DNA of 6,544 bases from contig SMXV01000055.1 in assembly GCA_004356175.1 (NCBI GenBank), forward strand, positions 1-6,544, in the 5' to 3' direction. This stretch comes from Acidobacteriota bacterium. GTDB taxonomy: Bacteria; Actinomycetota; Acidimicrobiia; Spongiisociales; UBA5794. The stretch's first letter is position 1; each line of letters begins with the position of its first letter. Made by a program: the position numbers and the translations under genes. Shown in pieces: positions 1 to 5,642 of the stretch. The notes beneath the pieces were generated by a model. The model was given only the letters and a program-made list of their open reading frames with translations. It did no database searches and was not told the origin of the DNA.

Positions 1-124
1 CCGATCCTGCGATCAGCCGTACGTACTGACGTTGCCCGAGTATGACCTTGGTATGACCTTGCACTGTCGGGTGCCCGACGAATCAACGGGAAGAGAGGGA
101 ACGTTTGGCTGGTTGTCCCTATAC
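1..124. other. Upstream region of the Crp/Fnr gene with an 11-bp tandem repeat
   Basis: No complete gene is visible here. The reading frame of the regulator stays open back to a TTG at 32, with other in-frame starts at ATG 53 and GTG 71. None has a convincing ribosome binding site, and extending the protein would exceed the usual Crp-family length. The region contains a perfect tandem duplication, GTATGACCTTG, at 40-50 and 51-61. It also contains the short palindrome GTACGTAC at 19-26. Direct repeats with an 11-bp period lie on one face of the helix, as in OmpR/PhoB-type operators, but no regulator is identified and this is inference. A purine-rich run at 91-100 lies too far upstream of ATG 125 to be a normal Shine-Dalgarno site. 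Confidence 0.4.
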
Positions 125-796
125 ATGGCACAGAACCTTGATCAACACGCCGCGTGGCTTGCAAAACGCATCGGGCGCACCGACTACCTCCCGATGCGGC
201 CCGACGACGCTGTTGCGTTGGCTCGTACCGGCACACTGATAGACAAGTACAAGGGCACACATCTGTTTCGTGAGGGCGACGTCGCATCCGTCTGCTTCAT
301 CATCGAGGAGGGCGAGGTGGAGCTGTACCGACGAAGCGGAGAGGAGACCTCTGTGGTAGCGCGCATCGGACCCGGGTCAGTTGTGGGTGACATTGCAATG
401 TTCCAGGAGGTGCCGTATCTGTCGTCAGCAAAGGTGATCACATCAGTTCGCGTTCTCCGACTCGAACGCGACAAACTCGTCCCACTGCTTCTTTCTCGTC
501 CGGTTCTCGCAATGCGGTGGCTCGTGAACGGTCTCAGCCAGCTTGAGGCGACACAGCAACGCATCATCCGGTTGATGAATCGCACCGTCCTTGAACAGGT
601 TTCCGGGCTCCTGCTCGACGAGCAGGACGCGTTCGGCGATGTCATGCTCTCTCAGGCAACGATTGCCGAGCTGCTTGGCGCAAGCAGGCAGTCCGTCAAT
701 GAAGCCCTTGCCTCGTTGCGTATCAAAGGCGTGGTTGAAACGGGATACCGCCGGATACGGGTTATCGATGCTGCGGCCCTATCAGCGACTTCCTGA
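125..796 (+). CDS. Crp/Fnr-family transcriptional regulator
   Basis: This is a one-component DNA-binding regulator of about 223 aa when started at ATG 125, a normal length for the family. An N-terminal cyclic-nucleotide-binding-like beta-barrel covers about residues 30-125 (motif FREGDVASVCFIIEEGEVELY). A long dimerisation helix follows at about 125-160. A C-terminal winged helix-turn-helix lies at about 175-210 (LSQATIAELLGASRQSVNEALASL, then a basic wing with GYRRIRV). In the phosphate-binding cassette (about 84-102) the usual Arg that contacts the cyclic-nucleotide phosphate is replaced: the sequence reads YLSSA where R-S/T-A is expected. The usual GEL is GDI. There are no Fnr-type N-terminal cysteines. 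The effector is therefore unknown and need not be cAMP. ATG 125 was chosen by family length; it has no clear Shine-Dalgarno site, so starts at 71, 53 or 32 remain possible. The gene is convergent with the membrane-protein gene and overlaps its 3' end by 15 bp. Confidence 0.9.
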   Translation: MAQNLDQHAAWLAKRIGRTDYLPMRPDDAVALARTGTLIDKYKGTHLFREGDVASVCFIIEEGEVELYRRSGEETSVVARIGPGSVVGDIAMFQEVPYLSSAKVITSVRVLRLERDKLVPLLLSRPVLAMRWLVNGLSQLEATQQRIIRLMNRTVLEQVSGLLLDEQDAFGDVMLSQATIAELLGASRQSVNEALASLRIKGVVETGYRRIRVIDAAALSATS

Positions 797-1144
797 CCGT
801 GTCGCAGCTATGACGAGTGCAATGAGTCCGCCAATGACAAGCAGCACAAGGCTCTCAACAAGGACGGACGAAAACGGCTCGAGCGCTGGGCCTGCCAAGT
901 TTCCGGTCGCGTCAAGCAACGCAATCACGGCGGCGCCGATCGCAGTGCCAACGAGTGCCGGTCGGTATGGATGGTCAGTGTCTCCGGTCATGGACGCGGC
1001 GACAATCGGTACCAATAACGGTCCGAGGTGGAGCGTTGTCTCTGTCCGGATTGCCGCCGCGATGAACCATACGAGCGAGGTTCCGAGTGCCCATACGAGT
1101 GGATGAGATCGCGCCTCACGGCGATGAGAAGTTGGTGTGGTCAT
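782..1144 (-). CDS. Small multi-pass membrane protein, function unknown
   Basis: This is a 120-aa protein when started at the ATG whose first base is 1144. It has a basic, hydrophilic N-terminus (TSHRREARSH) and then four hydrophobic segments at about residues 16-32, 37-52, 62-78 and 92-114. It ends in a short basic tail. Small residues (Gly, Ala) are common in the helices, and the loop SMTGDTDHPYRP separates segments 2 and 3. I do not recognise the family and assign no function. An in-frame upstream start at 1201 would add 19 residues but gains no ribosome binding site. The start at 1144 also lacks a clear Shine-Dalgarno site. The 3' end overlaps the Crp-family gene by 15 bp, tail to tail. 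The 5' end is divergent from the DUF3179 lipoprotein gene, so the two could share a regulated intergenic region. The coherent hydrophobic pattern argues that it is real. Confidence 0.7.
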   Translation of the reverse strand: MTTPTSHRREARSHPLVWALGTSLVWFIAAAIRTETTLHLGPLLVPIVAASMTGDTDHPYRPALVGTAIGAAVIALLDATGNLAGPALEPFSSVLVESLVLLVIGGLIALVIAATRSGSR

Positions 1145-1178
1145 GGTATATCGAACGATTCTTGGTGAGACGAATGTC

Positions 1179-1189
1179 CGACAGTGTCG
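1179..1189. promoter_or_regulatory. Operator-like palindrome in the divergent intergenic region
   Basis: The 86-bp gap between the divergent membrane-protein and DUF3179 genes contains CGACA-G-TGTCG, a perfect 5-bp inverted repeat around one central base. It is flanked by a wider inverted pair, TGTCC at 1175-1179 and GGACA at 1196-1200, with a slightly different centre. The position suits a transcription-factor site acting on one or both genes. It does not match the textbook Crp (TGTGA-N6-TCACA) or Fnr (TTGAT-N4-ATCAA) sites. I could not define a convincing -35/-10 pair for either gene, so the regulatory role is inference. Confidence 0.3.
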
Positions 1190-1215
1190 AAAGTTGGACA
1201 ATTAGGAACAGGACT

Positions 1216-1221
1216 GGAGGT
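1216..1221 (+). promoter_or_regulatory. Ribosome binding site of the DUF3179 lipoprotein gene
   Basis: GGAGGT lies 9 nt before the GTG at 1231 and decides that start over the longer open frame, which extends back to 1087. A second in-frame GTG at 1252, preceded by a weaker purine run (AGGGAG at 1242-1247), is an alternative. It would give a shorter signal peptide. Confidence 0.65.
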
Positions 1222-1230
1222 AGTGACGTT

Positions 1231-2490
1231 GTGTCGCATGAAGGGAGCAGGGTGCGAAAAGACCATGTGACGATGCTTCTTGCGGTGGCACTGACTCTCG
1301 CTGCTTGTACCGCGACCTCGGACGGATCCGACGACTCTGGTCAAGGCAGCCCAGGCGCAAGTGATTCGTCATCATCAACAACGGTCTCCGGAGACTCGGA
1401 CTCGGTGGACCTTCCAGCAGTGGGGGAGCTGCCGAGTGGGCCGAGCGCCCTCGACACGATGTTCTCAGACCAGTTTCCTGAGCCCCTTATTGACCCTGGT
1501 CAGGTGATTTCTGGCGGTCCACCGCCCGACGGCATTCCGCCAATTGACGATCCTGTCTTCATTGAAGTGTCGGAAAATCTTGAACTCCTGCCGGGCAGCG
1601 AGCCGGTCGTCGTGGTCGACATCAACGGCGACGCACGTGCATACCCGGTCCGTGCAATGGTGTGGCACGAGATTGTCAACGACACCGTCGGCGGCGTCCC
1701 AGTGGCAGTGACGTACTGTCCTCTGTGTAACTCCGCAGCGACATATGTGCGGACGATCAACGGCGTGGAGACAACTTTCGGAACCTCTGGCCGACTCTTC
1801 GCATCGGCCCTTGTGATGTATGACCGTGCCACAGAGACTTTGTGGACGCACTACAACGGCTTGGCCGTGATCGGCGTCCTCACGGGAATACAACTCGACG
1901 AGTACCCGTCTCCACTGATGGCGTGGGACCAGTTTCGGTCGATCTACCCAACAGGGAAAGTACTCGACTGGACACGAACCGGTTTCTCACGCGACTACGG
2001 ACGCAACCCGTACGTCGGATACGACGATCTGGAGAACACCCCGTTCCTCTTCCGGGGAGCTCTTGACGACAGGGCAGCCGCAATGCAACGCATTGTTGGA
2101 ATCGAATACCTCGACAACTCAGCGGCAATCGCGATTGAGGTAGTGAGTGGGGGGGAGGGGAAGGCTACGGCGGTCGCAGTAGGCGATGAGCAGCTGATCG
2201 TGTTCTGGGTCGCTGGACAGGCGTCTGCCCTCGACGACAACGAGATAGCCGGCGGCAGAGATGTCGGTTCCGTTGCTGTGTTTGTTCCCCGCATTGGAGA
2301 TCAGGACCTTACGTTCTCCTTCGTTAACGGACGTTTCGTCGACAACGAGACAGGATCCGTCTGGCTCCTCAATGGTGAGGCTGTGGAGGGCGAACTGTCG
2401 GGGAGCCGGCTTGTGCAAGTTCCGCAGTTGGATACGTTCTGGTTTGTCTGGAGCACGTACCAGCCGGACACGACGCTGGTAACGGGGTAG
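1231..2490 (+). CDS. DUF3179 domain-containing lipoprotein
   Basis: This is a predicted secreted lipoprotein of 419 aa from GTG 1231. The N-terminus has basic residues (RVRKDH), a hydrophobic stretch and the lipobox LTLAAC, with the acylated Cys at about residue 26. A Ser/Asp/Gly-rich linker follows to about residue 60, typical of a mature lipoprotein tethered outside the membrane. The rest matches DUF3179. It contains VVVDINGDARAYPVRAM at about 126-143, a conserved His at about 146, the hallmark TYCPLCNSA at about 161-169 (Cys 163 and 166), LWTHYNG at about 204-210, and the C-terminal FWFVWSTYQPDT at about 403-414. The biochemical role of DUF3179 is not established. The CxxC pair suggests metal or redox chemistry, which is inference. 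Starting at GTG 1252 would place the lipobox Cys at residue 19. The gene is divergent from the small membrane protein and followed by ABC-F after 109 bp. A G7 run lies inside the coding sequence at 2149-2155, with the frame intact on both sides. Confidence 0.9.
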   Translation: MSHEGSRVRKDHVTMLLAVALTLAACTATSDGSDDSGQGSPGASDSSSSTTVSGDSDSVDLPAVGELPSGPSALDTMFSDQFPEPLIDPGQVISGGPPPDGIPPIDDPVFIEVSENLELLPGSEPVVVVDINGDARAYPVRAMVWHEIVNDTVGGVPVAVTYCPLCNSAATYVRTINGVETTFGTSGRLFASALVMYDRATETLWTHYNGLAVIGVLTGIQLDEYPSPLMAWDQFRSIYPTGKVLDWTRTGFSRDYGRNPYVGYDDLENTPFLFRGALDDRAAAMQRIVGIEYLDNSAAIAIEVVSGGEGKATAVAVGDEQLIVFWVAGQASALDDNEIAGGRDVGSVAVFVPRIGDQDLTFSFVNGRFVDNETGSVWLLNGEAVEGELSGSRLVQVPQLDTFWFVWSTYQPDTTLVTG

Positions 2491-2510
2491 GAGCACGGGT
2501 CACACTCCTA
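2488..2510 (+). terminator. Weak hairpin after the DUF3179 gene
   Basis: TAGGAG (2488-2493, including the stop codon) and CTCCTA (2505-2510) can form a 6-bp stem with an 11-nt loop. No U-tract follows, so this is not a standard intrinsic terminator. Read-through into the ABC-F gene or Rho-dependent ending are both possible. The rest of the 109-bp gap to 2600 shows nothing I can name except the ABC-F ribosome binding site. Confidence 0.2.
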
Positions 2511-2599
2511 GCTTCAGACGGTCTCGCACACGGGCGAATTGTGCCGCGCGCTTGGTCCTATTGTTCCTACTCGTTGTATCCAGCTACGAGGTTTGAGCC

Positions 2600-4231
2600 A
2601 TGGCAATTGAGGTGCGGGGAGCGTCGTTCTCCTTTCCTGACGGAACTGTTGGCGTCGAGAACGTCTCGTTCAAGGTGCCGACGGGAAAGATCACGGCACT
2701 CATTGGTCCCAATGGCGCTGGCAAGACAACGATGCTTGAGCTCATTGCGGGCGATCTGGACCTTGATGAGGGAGCGATTCGGTCAGACACCGAGGTTGCC
2801 TACATGCGCCAGGACCCGGGATTCGACGACCTAGAGGCCGTAACGGTGCTCGACGCACTTGCACTATCTCTGCCAGAGGAGCTCAAGGTGGTACATCGTC
2901 GGTTACAAACGCTCTATGGCGCAGGGGACGAGATAGACGGTGTTGCGATCGCATCAGAACTTGAGCTGTGGCAGTCGCTCGGTGGATACGAGTCGGAGGG
3001 ACAGTGGGACCAGGTCACGCGTGCCGTGCTGCGGCAGGGCATGGTTCAAGCATCCGATCGCAAACTTGCAGAGTTGTCAGGTGGGGAACGAAAGTCGATC
3101 ATCGTGCGTTCGTTCCTCCTGTCGAGTGTCCCGACACTGATTCTCGACGAACCGGATAACTTCCTCGACCTCTTCTCGAAAGCGTGGCTCGGAAGTCAGC
3201 TGCGCTCAACATCCAAGACCATCATGCTTGTATCTCACGATCGCAAACTCCTGAGCGAAGCAGTCGACCGCATCGTGATCCTTGAACACAACAGCGTGTG
3301 GACGCACGGTGGCACGTATGCAACGTACCCAGAGGTAAGACAGAAGCGGCTCGAGATTCTCGCCAAGGACCTTGACGCGTGGAATGCCGAGGAGAGGCGC
3401 CTATTCCGGATCTTCAAGACCCACAAGCAGCGGGCGAAGATCAGTGAGGTCATGGCGCGCAAGGCAGATGTTGCGGAGGCTCGTTGGCAGCGGTTCAAGG
3501 ACGTAGGGCCGCCGCCGATGCCGCCACCCATCAGAGAGATCACACCACGGTTCAAGGGATCTCGTTCCGGTACCGAAGCCATACGTCTCACCCGGTTCGA
3601 GGTTGAGGGTCTCGTGGCTCCGTTCAGCTTAAAGATTTACAACGAGGAGAGGGTTGCATTGCTGGGGGAAAACGGTGTCGGTAAGTCAACATTCCTCAAG
3701 ATGCTGATTGACGATGATGTCGTTGATGGCAACACTGTGCGGTTCGGTCCAACTGCAAGGATTGGATATTTCTCGCAGGACAATGTCATCGACACGTCCG
3801 GGCGCGCACTTCTTGAGGTGGTCGGCGACCACTTCGGCAACGAGCAGGATGCCCGATCGGCGCTTGGACGGTACGGACTTGCGTCCCACACGAGACATCG
3901 ACTCAAGGAGCTCTCCGGCGGTCAGAAGGCGCGTGTTCAACTCCTGCTGCTCGAAACCACTAGTCCGAACGTGCTGTTGCTCGATGAACCGACAGACAAC
4001 CTCGACCTTGAGTCGATTCTGGTGATAGAGGAGACAATCGCTGATCTGGAGGCAACCCAGGTGGCGATCACCCATGACGCAACGTTCACTCGGGTGTTCG
4101 ACCGCTTCATAATCTTCGACCGCCACGGTGTCGTCGCTGAAGCAGTCGACAGAGAGCATGCGCTCTGGGTTGCAAGCCACAGAGCATTCTCTCTTCTCGA
4201 CGACCGCAAGATGCAGATACTCAACGATTAG
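2600..4231 (+). CDS. ABC-F family ATPase (translation-associated type)
   Basis: This is a complete 543-aa cytosolic protein with two ABC ATPase domains and no membrane segments, the normal ABC-F architecture and length. Domain 1 has Walker A GPNGAGKT (36-43), signature LSGGE (159-163), Walker B TLILDEP (179-185) and switch His 213. Domain 2 has Walker A GENGVGKS (356-363), signature LSGGQ (438-442), Walker B VLLLDEP (459-464) and switch His 492. Both catalytic glutamates (184 and 463) are present. The charged inter-domain linker at about 242-322, rich in Lys/Arg/Glu and ending in a proline-rich GPPPMPPPI stretch, is the P-site tRNA-interaction region in characterised ABC-F proteins. Characterised members bind the ribosomal E site and relieve stalled or drug-bound ribosomes; which role applies here is unknown. 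The usual DEPTNHLD reads DEPDNFLD in domain 1 and DEPTDNLD in domain 2, variants I associate with an actinobacterial clade. The start is supported by GAGGT at 2588-2592. Confidence 0.93.
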   Translation: MAIEVRGASFSFPDGTVGVENVSFKVPTGKITALIGPNGAGKTTMLELIAGDLDLDEGAIRSDTEVAYMRQDPGFDDLEAVTVLDALALSLPEELKVVHRRLQTLYGAGDEIDGVAIASELELWQSLGGYESEGQWDQVTRAVLRQGMVQASDRKLAELSGGERKSIIVRSFLLSSVPTLILDEPDNFLDLFSKAWLGSQLRSTSKTIMLVSHDRKLLSEAVDRIVILEHNSVWTHGGTYATYPEVRQKRLEILAKDLDAWNAEERRLFRIFKTHKQRAKISEVMARKADVAEARWQRFKDVGPPPMPPPIREITPRFKGSRSGTEAIRLTRFEVEGLVAPFSLKIYNEERVALLGENGVGKSTFLKMLIDDDVVDGNTVRFGPTARIGYFSQDNVIDTSGRALLEVVGDHFGNEQDARSALGRYGLASHTRHRLKELSGGQKARVQLLLLETTSPNVLLLDEPTDNLDLESILVIEETIADLEATQVAITHDATFTRVFDRFIIFDRHGVVAEAVDREHALWVASHRAFSLLDDRKMQILND

Positions 4232-4235
4232 CGCC

Positions 4236-4241
4236 GATAAT
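4236..4241 (+). promoter_or_regulatory. Possible -10 element upstream of the YCII gene
   Basis: GATAAT matches the TATAAT consensus at five of six positions, just after the ABC-F stop. No good -35 is visible 16-18 nt upstream. If used, transcription would begin near 4248 and give a leader of about 110 nt containing the whole dyad that follows. This is weak evidence. Confidence 0.25.
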
Positions 4242-4243
4242 AC

Positions 4244-4257
4244 ATGTTATGTAACAT
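4244..4257. promoter_or_regulatory. 14-bp operator-like inverted repeat
   Basis: ATGTTA-TG-TAACAT is a perfect 6-bp inverted repeat around two bases. It lies 12 bp after the ABC-F stop and directly downstream of the possible -10 element. Its size and position suit a dimeric repressor site. No cognate regulator is identified in the window. Confidence 0.4.
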
Positions 4258-4262
4258 TCTCT

Positions 4263-4310
4263 CTTCTGGCGTACGTGAACGCAATATATTGCGGCTATGG
4301 ACGCCAGAAG
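4263..4310. promoter_or_regulatory. 48-bp nested, concentric dyad in the YCII leader
   Basis: The outer arms CTTCTGGCGT (4263-4272) and ACGCCAGAAG (4301-4310) are perfectly complementary over 10 bp. Centred exactly between them, with 7 nt on each side, is the perfect 14-bp palindrome CGCAATATATTGCG (4280-4293). In RNA the 7-nt flanks could add C-G, G-U, U-A and G-U pairs, giving one long interrupted hairpin with a UAUA tip. No U-tract follows on either strand, so a standard intrinsic terminator is unlikely. It may be a two-tier operator, a leader RNA hairpin, a short dispersed repeat or an unusual end-of-gene structure for ABC-F. The structure is read directly from the sequence; the function is not known. 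Confidence 0.6.
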
Positions 4311-4371
4311 GGTGGGTTGCATCGTGTATGGTTTCTCTCGAGCAAGAAGGAGGCGCGATGCCGCAATATAT
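4284..4371 (+). promoter_or_regulatory. Long-range complementarity between leader and YCII start codon
   Basis: Positions 4284-4295 (ATATATTGCGGC) are the exact reverse complement of 4360-4371 (GCCGCAATATAT), which includes the G of the ATG and the first codons. The 12-bp pairing would loop out 64 nt containing the Shine-Dalgarno site. It competes with the inner stem of the dyad at 4263-4310, so the two folds exclude each other. This could gate translation initiation, provided transcription begins upstream of 4284; the start site is unknown. Confidence 0.4.
4347..4353 (+). promoter_or_regulatory. Ribosome binding site of the YCII gene
   Basis: AAGGAGG is a near-perfect Shine-Dalgarno sequence 4 nt before ATG 4358. 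It fixes that start over the longer open frame reaching back to 4244, which would run through the dyad. Confidence 0.85.
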
Positions 4372-4690
4372 AATCGTCTACAAGGGCGAAGCAACGGACA
4401 TGGCAGACATGTCACAAGAGGACATGATGTCGGTGATGCAGAAGTGGGAGGAATGGATGACGGGCGTCGGCTCTGCACTGGCAGACATCGGTGCGCCATT
4501 TGGTCCGTCTTCGTCGTTGGTCGACGATGGGAGCGATGGAACCGCCGCGCCACTCACGGGGTACTCGATCCTCCAGGCACATGATATGGATGCTGCCCGT
4601 GAGATGTCGCAATCCCATCCGTTTCTTAGCGACGGGAACGGAGACTACGCAATCGACATCTACGAGTTGATGCCTGTCCCGGTCGGCTAG
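4358..4690 (+). CDS. YCII-family small protein
   Basis: This is a 110-aa cytosolic protein of the YCII/dimeric alpha-beta barrel type. It begins MPQYIIVYKG (first beta strand), followed by a helix with WEEWMTGVG (about 30-38). A glycine-rich middle segment precedes GYSILQAHDMDAA (about 69-80), then HPFL at 87-90 and a last strand IDIYELMPV at about 99-107. This order is typical of the YCII-related group found widely in actinobacteria, often near ECF sigma factors, although none is present here. The family has no agreed reaction; some members carry a conserved His and Asp proposed as catalytic. The start is set by a strong Shine-Dalgarno site. The gene lies 126 bp after ABC-F with an unusual leader, and converges on the PPK2 gene with a 72-bp gap. 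Confidence 0.85.
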   Translation: MPQYIIVYKGEATDMADMSQEDMMSVMQKWEEWMTGVGSALADIGAPFGPSSSLVDDGSDGTAAPLTGYSILQAHDMDAAREMSQSHPFLSDGNGDYAIDIYELMPVPVG

Positions 4691-4701
4691 TCGCCCGCTT
4701 T

Positions 4702-4748
4702 TACGCTTCTTGCGTATGTAGGGGAACTACGTGTCTCGTGCGTACGCA
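4702..4748. other. Short convergent gap with two small inverted repeats
   Basis: Between the convergent YCII and PPK2 genes, TACGC (4702-4706) and GCGTA (4712-4716) form a 5-bp stem with loop TTCTT. TGCGTACGCA at 4739-4748 is a perfect 10-bp palindrome. Neither is followed by a U-tract on the relevant strand, so a bidirectional terminator is only a possibility. Confidence 0.25.
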
Positions 4749-4762
4749 TGAAGAGTTCAGGA

Positions 4763-5638
4763 TTAGTGGTTTGGACGGCCGACGCGGTCGCGTTCGTCAT
4801 CCATGCGGGCGAGTTCTTCTCTACCGGTGAACACAACTTTCGGATCGACGGCGAAACTCAATTCGGTGTCACGCCCTTCGTAGTCGACAGCATTGAGTAT
4901 CACTCTCATCGCGTTCAGACGAGCATTCGGTTTGCTATTGGACCGGATGATTGTCCATGGCGCGGACGCTGAAGATGTGCGTTCGAGCATCCTGAGTTTC
5001 ATCTCGGTAAAGTCGTCCCAATACTCTTGAGCCTGCAGGTCGATCTCAGACAGCTTCCACTGTCTCAGTGCGTCGCCACGCCTACGTGAGAAACGCTTCG
5101 CCTGAGTGTCCTTCTCCACGGAGAAGTACAGCTTCACGAGCACTGTGCCGTTGCGCACCAGGTCCTTCTCGAACCCTGTGACTCCCCTGATGAACGTTCG
5201 GTACTCCTTTTTCGTGCAAAACCCGAATACCGGTTCTACCAGTGCTCTGTTGTACCAGGAACGGTCGAAGAGCACCATCTCTCCCCCGGCGGGGAACCGT
5301 TCGACATAGCGCTGAAAGTACCACTGGGTCTTCTGCCGGTCAGTCGGACGCCCGAGTGCGACAACCTGGTAGCGCTTCTCGTTCATGTAGCGCGTAATGC
5401 GGCGAATCGTTCCGCCCTTGCCCGACGCATCGCGACCCTCAAAGACCACGATCATGGGGGTCCGTGTCTTTTCGAGATGGTTCTGTAGTTTCAGCAACTC
5501 GATCTGATACGGCTCAAGCTGGTTGTCCCTGGCCGCAGCAACCTTGAGCTTTGCATTCTCATGCTCAAGCTCGCGGACGCGCTCCTTGAGTGTCTCTGTG
5601 TCGTGCGAAATGTCTTGTGAGTCGGTGCCGCTGCTCAC
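4763..5638 (-). CDS. ppk2: Polyphosphate kinase 2 family protein
   Basis: This is a 291-aa cytosolic enzyme from the GTG at 5638. PPK2 enzymes transfer phosphate between inorganic polyphosphate and nucleotides. Single-domain class I members mainly act on nucleoside diphosphates; the exact class here is inferred. A short charged N-terminal helix, probably coiled coil, lies at about residues 13-36. The P-loop kinase core follows. Walker A is GRDASGKGG (about 68-76), Walker B is FDRSWYNRA (about 124-132), and the lid with RRR...RQWKLSEID is at about 185-200. The C-terminal part includes the conserved PWTIIRSNSK stretch. The length fits the one-domain family. GTG 5638 was chosen because GAGGAG sits 5 nt upstream. 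An in-frame ATG at 5665 lacks a Shine-Dalgarno site and would overlap a likely -10 element. The gene is divergent from DUF1697 and convergent with YCII. It may link polyphosphate stores to energy charge or stress. Confidence 0.92.
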   Translation of the reverse strand: MSSGTDSQDISHDTETLKERVRELEHENAKLKVAAARDNQLEPYQIELLKLQNHLEKTRTPMIVVFEGRDASGKGGTIRRITRYMNEKRYQVVALGRPTDRQKTQWYFQRYVERFPAGGEMVLFDRSWYNRALVEPVFGFCTKKEYRTFIRGVTGFEKDLVRNGTVLVKLYFSVEKDTQAKRFSRRRGDALRQWKLSEIDLQAQEYWDDFTEMKLRMLERTSSASAPWTIIRSNSKPNARLNAMRVILNAVDYEGRDTELSFAVDPKVVFTGREELARMDDERDRVGRPNH

Positions 5639-5642
5639 GCGA

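Larger units (their letters stand above)
4185..4267. repeat. 13-nt direct repeat spanning the ABC-F 3' end
   Basis: CATTCTCTCTTCT occurs at 4185-4197, inside the last codons of the ABC-F gene, and again at 4255-4267, in the gap. The offset is 70 bp. The sequence between the copies does not align beyond the 13 nt, so this is not a clear recent 70-bp tandem duplication. The second copy overlaps the 14-bp inverted repeat and the left arm of the large dyad. Confidence 0.5.

Noticed and set aside
184..645. Long minus-strand open frame opposite the Crp-family gene
   Set aside because: The translation is Ser/Arg-rich with no recognisable domain, and the plus strand encodes a clear Crp/Fnr protein. 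It is a reverse-strand shadow.
1465..2496. Several minus-strand open frames of 80-142 codons opposite DUF3179
   Set aside because: They have low-complexity composition with no domain or ribosome binding site, and lie fully inside a well supported gene.
3686..4180. 164-codon minus-strand frame opposite the ABC-F second domain
   Set aside because: It lies across the Walker A2 to Walker B2 region of an intact ABC-F gene and resembles no family. Shadow.
4263..4310. Intrinsic terminator for the ABC-F gene
   Set aside because: The hairpin is strong but is followed by GGTGGG rather than a T-run, and the other strand has no T-run either. It was kept as a structured element of unknown role.
4263..4310. 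Insertion sequence or miniature transposon end
   Set aside because: No transposase, target-site duplication or paired terminal repeats flank a larger segment. It may still be a short palindromic repeat.
4221..4553. 110-codon minus-strand frame across the dyad and the YCII gene
   Set aside because: It has no domain and no ribosome binding site. The opposite strand has a strong Shine-Dalgarno site and a YCII-family protein.
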